Shown here piece after piece: positions 15,775 to 24,752 of a stretch of DNA of 64,000 bases (positions are counted from its first letter, which is position 1; each line of letters begins with the position of its first letter). Source of the DNA: CBDAKK01 sp965196605 (GTDB lineage Bacteria > Spirochaetota > Spirochaetia > WTKD01 > G963693115); the NCBI GenBank assembly GCA_965196605.1, contig CBDAKK010000001.1:248001-312000 (forward strand). Direction: 5' to 3'. The notes beneath the pieces were generated by a model. It did not search any database. It saw only the letters and a program-made list of their open reading frames with translations, and had not been told where the DNA came from. A program made the translations under genes and the position numbers.

Positions 15775-18640
15775 TTGTGTGTACTTGAAGGTGGCTGTGC
15801 TTAGGTGTAAGTCGTTTATGCTGGGCATCAGTTGCTTAAGTGACATAAGTGGTCATGAGCCTAAGGCTCACGTCTGTAGTGGGCGGGGTTACTTTGGGAA
15901 ATAAGGTAACTTTGTAAGTATAAGCGGTCTGCGCTTACGCACAGTCTGTATTCCGCGGCGTGGCTTTGAATGCGCAAAGCTGCTTTAAGCGTGCATAAGT
16001 CACTTTGCAAGTATAATCAGTCTGCGCTGCCGCGCAGTCTGTACTCCGTGCCGCCGCTTGGGGCTAAAGCGGTCGTGAGCTCTAGGTTCACGTCTGTATT
16101 GGGCGGCAGCGGGTCAAAAACTGCTTAACCGCGTATAAGTAACTTTGTATGTGTAAGCGCCCTGTGCTGACACACAGTGTGTACTCCGCGCCGCCGCTTG
16201 GGGCGTGGAAGGCAGACTAACAATGTGTAAGCTACTTTGTAGCTATACGCAGACTGCGCTGGCGCACAGTCTGTACTCCGCGCCGCCGCTTGGAGCTAAA
16301 GCGGTCGTGAGCCCTAGGCTCACGTCTGTACTGGGCGGCAGCAGGTCAAAAACTGCTTAACCGCGTATAAGTAACTTTGTATATATAAGCGGCCTGTGCT
16401 GACGCACAGTTTGTATTCCGCGGCGTGGCTTTGAACGCACAAAGCTGCTCCGTAAGTATAAGCGGTCTGTGCTGACGCACAGTCTGTACTCCGTGCCGCC
16501 GCTTGGAGCGCAAGCTAGCTTTAGTGCGCAAGGTTGCTTTGCGTACGTGGTGTTGCTTTAACAGCGTAAGGTTACTTTGTATGTGTAAGCGGCCTGTGCT
16601 GACGCGCAGTCTGTACTCCGCGGCGTGGCTTGGGGCTAAAGCGGTCGTGAGCTCTAGGTTCACGTCTGTATTGGGCGGCAGCGGGTCAAAAACTGCTTAA
16701 CCGCGTATAAGTAACTTTGTATGTGTAAGCGGTCTGTGCTGACGCACAGTCTGTACTCCGCGCCGCCGCTTGGGGCTAAAGCGGTCGTGAGCTCTAGGTT
16801 CACGTCTGTATTGAGCGGCAGCGGGTCAAAAACTGCTTAACCGCGTATAAGTAACTTTGTATATATAATGCGCTGACGCACAGTCTGTACTCCGCGGCGG
16901 CCTTGGGGCGTGGAGGTAGCTTTGGGGGCAAGCTGTCTGTGCTACGCACAGTGTGCATTGGACCCCGCGGCCGGGCGCCTACGGCTCATGTGTGTACTGG
17001 GCGGGGTTGCTTTGGGAAATAAGGTAACTTTGTAAGTATAAGTTGTCTGCGCTGCCGCGCAGTCTGTATTCCGCGGCGTGGCTTTGAATGCGCAAAGCTG
17101 CTTTAAGCGTGCATAAGTCACTTTGCAAGTATAATCAGTCTGCGCTGCCGCGCAGTCTGTACTCCGTGCCGCCGCTTGGGGCTAAAGCGGTCGTGAGCTC
17201 TAGGTTCACGTCTGTATTGAGCGGCAGCGGGTCAAAAACTGCTTAACCGCGTATAAGTAACTTTGTATATATAATGCGCTGACGCACAGTCTGTACTCCG
17301 CGGCGTGGCTTTGAACGCACAAAGCTGCTCCGTAAGTATAAGCGGGCTGTGCTGACGCACAGTCTGTATTCCACACCGCCGCTTGGGACGTGGAAGGCAG
17401 ACTAACAATGTGTAAGCTACTTTGTAGCTATACGCAGACTGCGCTGACGCACAGTGTGTACTCCGCGGCGGCGCGCAAAGTTGCTTTAACGCGTAATGTT
17501 ACTTGAACATATGTAAGTTGCTTTGTGAGTGCAAGCAGCCTGCGCTGGCGCGCAGTGTGTATTCCGCGGCGTGGCTTGGAGCGCAAGCTAGCTTTAGCGC
17601 GCAAGGTTGCTTTGCGTACGTGGCGTTGCTTTAACAGCGTAAGGTTACTTTGTATGTGCAAGCAGCCTGCGCTTGCGCACAGTCTGTATTCCGCGGCGTG
17701 GCTTGGAGCGCAAGCTAGCTTTAGCGCGCAAGGTTGCTTTGCGTACGTAGCGTTGCTTTAACAGCGTAAGGTTACTTTGTACGTGTAAGCGGTCTGTGCT
17801 ACGCACAGTCTGTACTCCGCGCCGCCGCTTGGAGCGCAAGCTAGCTTTAGTGCGCAAGGTTGCTTTACGTACGTGGTGTTGCTTTAACAGCGTAAGGTTA
17901 CTTTGTATGTGTAAGCAGCCTGCGCTGGCGCGCAGTGTGTATTCCGCGGCGTGGCTTGGAGCACAAGCTAGCTTTAGCGCGCAAGGTTGCTTTGCGTACG
18001 TGGCGTTGCTTTAACAGCGTAAGGTTACTTTGTATGTGCAAGCAGCCTGCGCTTGCGCACAGTCTGTATTCCGCGGCGTGGCTTGGAGCGCACAAAGCTG
18101 CTCCGTAAGTATAAGCGGTCTGTGCTGACGCACAGTCTATATTCCGCGGCGTGGCTTTGAACGCACAAAGCTGCTCCGTAAGTATAAGCGGTCTGTGCTG
18201 ACGCACAGTCTGTACTCCGCGGCGGCCTTGGGGCGTGCAATGCAGCTTAACAGCGCATAAGTTACTTTGTAGTCATAAGCTGCCTGCGCTAGCGCACAGT
18301 CTGTACTCCGCGGCGCCGCTTGGGGCGTGGAAGGCAGACTAACAATGTGTAAGCTACTTTGTAGCTATAAGCGGCCTGTGCTGACGCACAGTTTGTATTC
18401 CGCGGCGTGGCTTGGAGCGCAAGCTAGCTTTAGCGCGCAAGGTTGCTTTGCGTACGTGGTGTTGCTTTAACAGCGTAAGGTTACTTTGTATGTGTAAGCA
18501 GCCTGCGCTTGCGCACAGTTTGTATTCCGTGCCGCCGCTTGGGGCTAAAGCGGTCGTGAGCTCTAGGTTCACGTCTGTATTGGGCGGCGTGATTTTGGGA
18601 CGGAGGTTGCTTTGTGAGTGCAAGGTGTCCCTTTTTTTAT
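15775..18640. repeat. Modular mosaic array of about 25 hairpin cores
   Basis: A gene-free 2.9-kb array. Each unit has a conserved stretch: ACTTTGTATGTGTAAGCGG, then the hairpin CTGTGCTGACGCACAG, then TCTGTACTCCGCGGCGTGGC. I count about 25 cores, near 15928, 16018, 16158, 16243, 16387, 16461, 16587, 16727 and so on to 18495. Between cores stands one of at least five spacer types of about 27, 45, 47, 78 or 92 bases, used in varying order. The longest contains CGTGAGCTCTAGGTTCACG; another contains the palindrome AAGCTAGCTT. Blocks of two units are duplicated almost exactly (15885-16135 and 17005-17260). It is richer in G+C than its flanks and G-rich on the plus strand. Short frames across it are repeat translations. 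Confidence 0.85.
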
Positions 18641-18668
18641 TTCCTCTTTCTTACTCCCCCTCTGTTGC

Positions 18669-18689
18669 ACTTCCCCCTTGAATCCACCA
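18669..18689 (+). repeat. 21-base repeat, copy 1
   Basis: The stretch ACTTCCCCCTTGAATCCACC plus one further A is identical to 46613-46633. Here it lies 79 bp before tRNA-Phe; the other copy lies 88 bp before rny, in the same orientation relative to the gene. The function is unknown. Confidence 0.6.
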
Positions 18690-18706
18690 ATTATTTTCTA
18701 TTGCCC

Positions 18707-18735
18707 TTGCTCAACAATGCGTTATACGATATTAT
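18707..18735 (+). promoter_or_regulatory. Promoter of tRNA-Phe
   Basis: TTGCTC (18707-18712) and TATTAT (18730-18735) are separated by 17 bases. The tRNA begins 12 bases beyond the -10 box. Confidence 0.65.
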
Positions 18736-18747
18736 GAAATATAATGT

Positions 18748-18820
<73 letters not shown>

Positions 18821-19211
18821 TTTACACATTAGTACATGATGTACCTTTTGTTGTATGTGGATCTGTTATAAGTAAGTTCCTGTACATGTAAAAATAAAGA
18901 AATCAATAATTACACAGTAGGTGAAGAGTATCTCATGTGTAACATAACGACGAGTAGTTACCTCTTCAATTTATATAAGAAAGATATGCTTTTGGAATTT
19001 TTTTTAGGAGTGCACAATACGCACAAAGTTTGTATCTACCGCGTAACAAAGCAATAAAGCGACACACTTCGCAATTGGTGACGCAGTGTCTCATGGTTAA
19101 GCAGACGCTCTGAAACGTAAAAAGCACACAAAAACCTCTGCATTACTAGTAATACAAGCCAAGGTTTTGCGGATGCTTCTAAAAAGAATTGTATTGTATC
19201 TGCGAAGAACG
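18821..19211. other. Intergenic stretch between tRNA-Phe and the sigma factor
   Basis: A-T-rich with no supported gene. Its only clear element is the terminator of the minus-strand sigma-factor gene at 19129-19173. Confidence 0.6.
19129..19173 (-). terminator. Terminator of the sigma-factor gene
   Basis: On the minus strand AAAACCT ... AGGTTTTT forms the outer stem and TGTATTAC/GTAATGCA the inner stem, ending in a T-run. It lies about 40 bp past the stop codon. Confidence 0.7.
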
Positions 19212-20066
19212 CTATGCTACTTCCAAAAGTTTCATTTTTGCAACAATGGATCTCATTCGACATATGCCTCGAATTTCTAATTGACGTATACGCTCCTTAG
19301 TAAGTCCGTACTCTTCACTTAAATCTTGCAACGAACGTGGACGTATGCCATTAATACCATACCGCTTCTTTATTATTTCAGCTTCACGCTCTGGAATATT
19401 TTCAAGACAATGTAGCAATACTTCAAATTCCTCTCCACGTAAAGCAAACAAATACGGATCTTCTACCTTGGAGTCTTCAAGTATATCTTCATAAGTAGCT
19501 CTACCATTATCTCCCATTTCCACTACTTGATCAATGGAATCTACATCTCGCGATAGGTTTTGAAGCTGAAGAATGTATTTTTCTGAAACTCCCATAGTAT
19601 CTTGTATCTGCTTTAACACAGTCGAAGAGTTCATTTCGCCCTTGTAATAATTTTCCTGCTCAAGTTTTTTTATTTGCACAATCTCTCGCTTTTTATTTGC
19701 AGGTATTCGAACACCGGTGCTGTACTTTTGAATAGCTCGTATCACATAATAACGAATCCACCATACCGCATATGAAATGAAATGATTTTGTCGTTTTACA
19801 TCAAATCTTTCTATTGCCTCAAACAGACCAAAGTTACCCTCAGAAATGAGTTCTTGAACAGAAACTCCACTATATTTGTAACGCTTTATAACTTCCATTA
19901 CAAAACGCAAATTAGTAGATATAAGTAAATTACGCGCTTTTTCATCGCCTTTTTGAGCTTTAATAACAAGTTCTACTTGCTTATCAGCTTCCAAGACATC
20001 GTACTCGCGCACATCTTTTAAATACTTACTAAGAATGTCTTTATCATCATAAAATGCTTGTCTCAT
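19212..20066 (-). CDS. RNA polymerase sigma-70 family factor (RpoS/SigA-like, short)
   Basis: 284 residues. It contains part of region 1.2 (LSKYLKDVREYDVLEADKQV), region 2 with the -10 recognition helix (FISYAVWWIRYYVIRAIQKY), region 3 (ANKKREIVQIKKLEQENYY) and region 4 with a helix-turn-helix (RSLQDLSEEYGLTKERIRQL). It lacks the long region 1.1 and non-conserved insert of a housekeeping RpoD, so it is probably an alternative group 2 sigma. AGAGGTG lies about five bases before the ATG. A TPR protein gene stands upstream in the same orientation, separated by 585 bp. Confidence 0.92.
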   Translation of the reverse strand: MRQAFYDDKDILSKYLKDVREYDVLEADKQVELVIKAQKGDEKARNLLISTNLRFVMEVIKRYKYSGVSVQELISEGNFGLFEAIERFDVKRQNHFISYAVWWIRYYVIRAIQKYSTGVRIPANKKREIVQIKKLEQENYYKGEMNSSTVLKQIQDTMGVSEKYILQLQNLSRDVDSIDQVVEMGDNGRATYEDILEDSKVEDPYLFALRGEEFEVLLHCLENIPEREAEIIKKRYGINGIRPRSLQDLSEEYGLTKERIRQLEIRGICRMRSIVAKMKLLEVA

Positions 20067-20651
20067 TGAAACACCTCTATGTTATACACCTAATAAATGC
20101 AATGACTATGCCAGTACTCACTTTAGGAATTACAAAAACATTACGTGATTGAAATATTGTAAGTTATTGTATTACAACAATTTAAGGAGTGTATTCTAAA
20201 ATAGAAATTCATACACTTTTAGAAAGTACTCATAAAGAAATAAAAGTGATATATAGAGTAAGAATAGCTTTGGAGGCCAAAGTCCTGAGCATTTTTTTCT
20301 ACACATAAATGGTAATGCAATGCCTACAAGCATGTAAAAAATACACAGAAACTACGTGAAAGAATACCTGTTGTGTCATTTTAGAACAACATAAGTATGT
20401 TAGGTATATTTCATAGAATATAAAAAATATTTTTATTGCAAATTATAATTAATTTGAATATAGGCAATCAAATTGGAAAATGCAATAAAAAATATATTTT
20501 TTTTATTTTTAATCTTGTTTCTCTTCAAAAGAAAGATTCAAGATGAACAAAAAAAGTGATAAGCCTGTAACTTCACGATAGAAAAAGTAGCTTGATATAA
20601 AACACCACTTTATTTTATGCTTCTCAGCATGACCATAAAAAGCTGCTACTG
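20067..20651. other. A-T-rich intergenic stretch
   Basis: About 585 bp of A-T-rich DNA with no convincing frame on either strand. A small hairpin, GTGTAT ... ATACAC, lies near 20189. It probably holds the promoter of the sigma-factor gene, but I cannot pick out a specific box. Confidence 0.5.
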
Positions 20652-23480
20652 CTATTCATTAAGCATTTCATTGTAGTACCGCTGCGGAGACCCATGCAAG
20701 GTAAGAAGAATGCTAGGGTAAATTTGCACAATATTAGAGCCATTAACTATTGCTTCTATGTTGGCTTCAGACAAATTTGGTATTATTTTTCGATTGCTAC
20801 TGGTGATAGTACGATATGTATTCTGCATAATCCTATTTGCAAGAGTCAACTCATTCATAGCACGAGAGTACAAGTCTTGTGCATTATTACCCTGTTGCTC
20901 AGATAAACGGTACAAAGCTGCACCAAAATTATTTCTCAAAAAACCAATACGCCGTGCATTTGAAATTTCTTCAGCATCATCTGGGGTAACATAGGATATG
21001 GTATTTGCTAAGGAGATAGAAGTTTCTTTCATGTCTGTAAGTACTTTTTCAAAATACAAAGCAGCCGTGGAGTAATTGCCCGAAAAATACAGAGCATTGG
21101 CAGTGGCAATTAATACATTGCTTTTATTTTCTGAAAATATCTTCTCTTCTCTATCCACAACAGCTGTATATTGCAATGCGTCCACTGTTACATCAGCGGA
21201 AGTTGGTATTTTCATATCTTCAGCAAACAAATATTTATCAACAATACTAAGAAAGTGCTGCGCAGCATTGTAGTAATTTTGAGACACATATTCTATAACA
21301 CCTTGCTGATAAGCAAGGGTCAAGGATTCATAATTTTCTTCTTGCGCAGTAGCTATATACTCTTGCGCTAATACAAGGTCATTCTCCAATATTGCTATTT
21401 CCGCTTGTAGCTCATATAAGCGAGCAAGAGAGTTATTATTGTTATGTAAGAGTAGTGAACGCATATCTTCATAGCGTTTTTGAGCTTCCAATAGTGTCTG
21501 CTTTGCGTAAATAATATTATCGTATTTGGTCAACAATAGTTGACCTAATAAGATATTGGTATCTATTGCGTAATACAAGGTTTTCCCACGCAGTAGTTTT
21601 TGATTTGCATATTGAGCTTGAGCTTGCAAAAGCGATTGCTGGTAAGGTTCATCGTATCCAATATGAGCGTAATACTGCGCATACAGATAATCTAAGTCGA
21701 TATATTCCTGCTCATGTGACTTAATGATATCAAGTATTTCGGCAACATAGGAAGGTTTATGCTGCATAAGTCTGTACATCGCAAGTTCCACATAAGGCAC
21801 AAATATAAACGGAGGCCTATTAGAATCAGATGTAAACAATAAACTTTTATAAAGCGAGTCAATATACGCATCATCCCCAGCACGAATTGCATATCGCATG
21901 CGCATTATAAGCGAAGTGTCGTCATTATTTCTCAAAACTGTCGCTTTATCATACATAACGCGCGCTTGTTCGAGAATATCAACTTCTTGCTCCACATCAT
22001 ACCATTCTACATAGGTGTTGCCAAGCTCTATATAAAAGTCACTATCATGGGGACGCTTTAAAAGCCAAGTATTGTAGTATATACGCGCCTCTTCAAAGTC
22101 ACCTTCTACATCACGAGTAAAGGCAGCAAGATTTAAAAATCCTGTACGCGAATAATGTATTATATCTTCTACTGGTATAAAAGTATCATCGACAAGAATA
22201 GTGGTAAATAATCGATCTTCTAAAATAAGTTCTTGCGTATAAGTACGCAAATGATCATCAAGCCCAAATATAAGTTGTAAATACTTGTTCTTCGCATCAG
22301 CATAACGCCTTTGTTGTTCGTATTCGTTAGCATATGAAAAATAAAACTGTTCTATAGACCATATGTCCGAGGCTTTGATAAAGTGCGATTCACTTACCTC
22401 ATATTCATGTTTTTTTAATGCATGAAAACCCAAACTATAGTATATAAAAGCACGAGCAGGTTGAACGAGAAAGAAAAAACCAAAAAACACTACTAACACC
22501 AAACAAGCAGCTAGAGGAATAATACGCCGAGTTACAATATTGACTGATTTCGCAACAGCTTCAGAGGAAGTGTAAAGCCTCTCAGACAAGGTTTCATGGG
22601 TATATATCGTGGGTTCCACGGGACTCGGAAGCAATACCTTCAAGAGCTTTTCACATTCGCGATGTACAACCTGTGATGTTGCAGAATCAAAAATAAGGTC
22701 AACAAGCTTCTCAGCAAAATGACTCATTTTTTCATCTGTTAAAATAGCAAATACGGCTTTTTTTATTACGATATTATAGGTATCTAAATTTTCAAAAAAG
22801 AGTTTTTCATCATCGACAGAAAAACTTCGAAGCGACTTATATTGGCTATCTGCTCTAAATCCTTTATTGTCATCTACAGCTAACAGTGGATCATCACGAA
22901 TCAAGTTTTCGACTTCAGAACTCGTACCCGTAGAACGCTCAGCTTTAGGCGGAGCTTCCATCGAAAACACTTCATCGTATGATAACAGCGACACATCAGC
23001 ACTTATTGTTTGATAGGTTTCAGGCAATGCAAAGTCACCAGAAGCTGTAACATCTACAACATCATCGTCTACTTCTTGCTCAATAAGCTCTATATTATCT
23101 TTTATTTCTTCAACGGGGACGTCATCTACTTGGTCATCAAGCGATTCAGAGGATATATCGCCCAATGCATCAGCGTCTTTAAGAAGGCTATCAAATTCAT
23201 CAAGCGTTGGATCCGTGAGAGACTCTTCACCTGCTGCATCAACATCTTTTTCACTCTGTTCACTTTCAAGAGCGCTGGTAATTAAATTTTGAAGAATGCC
23301 GCGTTGCGTTTCCGTAGTATCTTCTTCTGAATCTAAAACAGAAGAGAATCTTTTGCCCTCTTTTTCTAAAATAGCGCGTTCATCACCGAGTTCTAATAAT
23401 CTTTGTTCAAAGGCACGAAGCTGCTTCTCATCTACCATAAATGTATTACTATTATAATCGGCATTATTAAATTTCGACAT
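20652..23480 (-). CDS. Large TPR-repeat membrane protein
   Basis: 942 residues. Residues 1-310 are hydrophilic, very acidic and low complexity (DDQVDDVPVEEIKDN) and would be cytoplasmic. One transmembrane helix at about 319-340 (PLAACLVLVVFFGFFFLVQP) is followed by a large periplasmic domain of TPR-like helix pairs (YYSLGFHALKKHEYEVSESH, YYNAAQHFLSIVDKYLF, NALYFSGNYSTAALYFEKVL). TPR arrays bind partner proteins. A TPR gene close to this sigma factor occurs in other treponemes as I recall. The start MSKFNNADYN has only a weak AAAGTG upstream. The partner and role are unknown. Confidence 0.82.
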   Translation of the reverse strand: MSKFNNADYNSNTFMVDEKQLRAFEQRLLELGDERAILEKEGKRFSSVLDSEEDTTETQRGILQNLITSALESEQSEKDVDAAGEESLTDPTLDEFDSLLKDADALGDISSESLDDQVDDVPVEEIKDNIELIEQEVDDDVVDVTASGDFALPETYQTISADVSLLSYDEVFSMEAPPKAERSTGTSSEVENLIRDDPLLAVDDNKGFRADSQYKSLRSFSVDDEKLFFENLDTYNIVIKKAVFAILTDEKMSHFAEKLVDLIFDSATSQVVHRECEKLLKVLLPSPVEPTIYTHETLSERLYTSSEAVAKSVNIVTRRIIPLAACLVLVVFFGFFFLVQPARAFIYYSLGFHALKKHEYEVSESHFIKASDIWSIEQFYFSYANEYEQQRRYADAKNKYLQLIFGLDDHLRTYTQELILEDRLFTTILVDDTFIPVEDIIHYSRTGFLNLAAFTRDVEGDFEEARIYYNTWLLKRPHDSDFYIELGNTYVEWYDVEQEVDILEQARVMYDKATVLRNNDDTSLIMRMRYAIRAGDDAYIDSLYKSLLFTSDSNRPPFIFVPYVELAMYRLMQHKPSYVAEILDIIKSHEQEYIDLDYLYAQYYAHIGYDEPYQQSLLQAQAQYANQKLLRGKTLYYAIDTNILLGQLLLTKYDNIIYAKQTLLEAQKRYEDMRSLLLHNNNNSLARLYELQAEIAILENDLVLAQEYIATAQEENYESLTLAYQQGVIEYVSQNYYNAAQHFLSIVDKYLFAEDMKIPTSADVTVDALQYTAVVDREEKIFSENKSNVLIATANALYFSGNYSTAALYFEKVLTDMKETSISLANTISYVTPDDAEEISNARRIGFLRNNFGAALYRLSEQQGNNAQDLYSRAMNELTLANRIMQNTYRTITSSNRKIIPNLSEANIEAIVNGSNIVQIYPSILLTLHGSPQRYYNEMLNE

Positions 23481-23598
23481 TACACTTTTAGATGACTATT
23501 AGAACAAATAATCTTCAGCATTCAGCGTCAATACTGTAATTCATGCTCAATTAACACGAAAACCCTCCTACGTTACAGTAAGTTTTACGCATACGAAG

Positions 23599-23604
23599 TA
23601 TACT
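23599..23604 (+). promoter_or_regulatory. -10 box immediately before the epimerase start
   Basis: TATACT is followed by eight bases and then the ATG at 23613, so the mRNA would start at or next to the start codon. No good -35 box is visible. Confidence 0.4.
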
Positions 23605-23612
23605 TTAAAGGT

Positions 23613-24749
23613 ATGAACACATTGCAAAATAAGGCTCACTCATTTCTCAAAAATTCGCTTGAACGGTGGGCAACTTCAGGCTACGACTTGCACCATGGAG
23701 GCTATGTTGAAGCGCTCACATTTGATGCTCGTCCGCTTATAAGCCGTGATAAGCGTTTTCGTATACATGGGCGCAATATTTTCTCGCACAGCGCGGGAAC
23801 ATTGTGGGGATATTACGATGGCTTGAAAACTGCTGAGGCTGCCCTTGAGTTTGTGGTCAACAAATGTCAACGGGCACATGGTGGCTTTGTTTCAACCACT
23901 GCTGCAGACGGCACTCACGTCGACACACATGCGCGCACCTATGAACATGCGTTTCTCATACTTGGGCTTGGGTGGCTTGCATATGTCTCACAAAAAGAAG
24001 CGCATCTGCAATTGCTTGAATCAGTATGGCATTTTGTAGATACAAGACTCCGACATGCGGATGGAGGGTTTATAACAAGTTTCCCCGCAGATGATACGCC
24101 GCGTCAGCAAAATCCGCACATGCATATGTTTGAAGCACTCCTAAATCTCTATGAGCTTTTTAGAAATAAAAAATGGCTTGTAGAAGCCGAAAAGATTTAC
24201 GCATTGTTCACGAAGCATTTTTTTCAAAAGGAAGAAGGGATACTGCGAGAATTTTTTACCGACGATTGGCAGCACGACCCCAAGAAGGGAAATTTCATAG
24301 ATGCGGGGCACCATTATGAATGGACGTGGCTTTTGTATAAATACGAAACATTAAGTGGCAACACCACCGCTGAGCTGCCCATGCTCTACACCTTTGCAAC
24401 AGAACACGGTACTGACACACATGGACTCGGGTACGATGAAAACCACAGTGATGGCAGGATCTACCGAGATACTCACAGATTATGGGTACAGACTGAAGCG
24501 TTGAAAGCACATCTTGCTATGAGTGAGAGAACCCATGATAAACAAGCACAGGCGCAATACATAGAACGCGCAGACATGGTAATACAAGCCTTATTCGATT
24601 ATTACCTTATAGAAGAAACAGGCGTATGGCACGACCAATTAAATGCGTCACTCGAAAACATATCGGCAGATGCGCCTGCAAGTACCTTGTACCACATCGT
24701 CATAGCACTTCATGAATATTTGCGAGTATGCGGAGTTAAGGAGGCATGA
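23613..24749 (+). CDS. AGE-family epimerase/isomerase
   Basis: 378 residues, the length of the N-acylglucosamine 2-epimerase family, an (alpha/alpha)6 barrel that isomerises sugars (GlcNAc/ManNAc, mannose/fructose or mannose 6-phosphate). Family features are the start FLKNSLERWATSGYD, HGGYVEALT, RTYEHAFLILG, the active-site histidine pair in DAGHHYEWTWLLYKYE, and the C-terminal WHDQLNAS. The exact substrate cannot be chosen from sequence. The gene is isolated, divergent from the TPR gene and convergent with the efflux operon; its start sits eight bases behind a -10 box. Confidence 0.88.
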   Translation: MNTLQNKAHSFLKNSLERWATSGYDLHHGGYVEALTFDARPLISRDKRFRIHGRNIFSHSAGTLWGYYDGLKTAEAALEFVVNKCQRAHGGFVSTTAADGTHVDTHARTYEHAFLILGLGWLAYVSQKEAHLQLLESVWHFVDTRLRHADGGFITSFPADDTPRQQNPHMHMFEALLNLYELFRNKKWLVEAEKIYALFTKHFFQKEEGILREFFTDDWQHDPKKGNFIDAGHHYEWTWLLYKYETLSGNTTAELPMLYTFATEHGTDTHGLGYDENHSDGRIYRDTHRLWVQTEALKAHLAMSERTHDKQAQAQYIERADMVIQALFDYYLIEETGVWHDQLNASLENISADAPASTLYHIVIALHEYLRVCGVKEA

Positions 24750-24752
24750 AGA

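Noticed and set aside
16346..18623. Several minus-strand frames of 65-105 codons in the array
   Set aside because: They are the same repeat translated over and over (KATLRAKASLRSK-type), without start signals; the array is non-coding as far as I can see.
15775..18640. CRISPR array
   Set aside because: Spacers are not unique and not of constant length, the core is imperfect, and no cas genes are present.
15775..18640. Integron cassette array
   Set aside because: The cores have some hairpin symmetry, but cassettes are 27-92 bp without genes and no integrase is in the window.
19036..19263. 75-codon minus frame overlapping the end of the sigma-factor gene
   Set aside because: It spans the terminator hairpin and the sigma-factor C-terminus in another frame.
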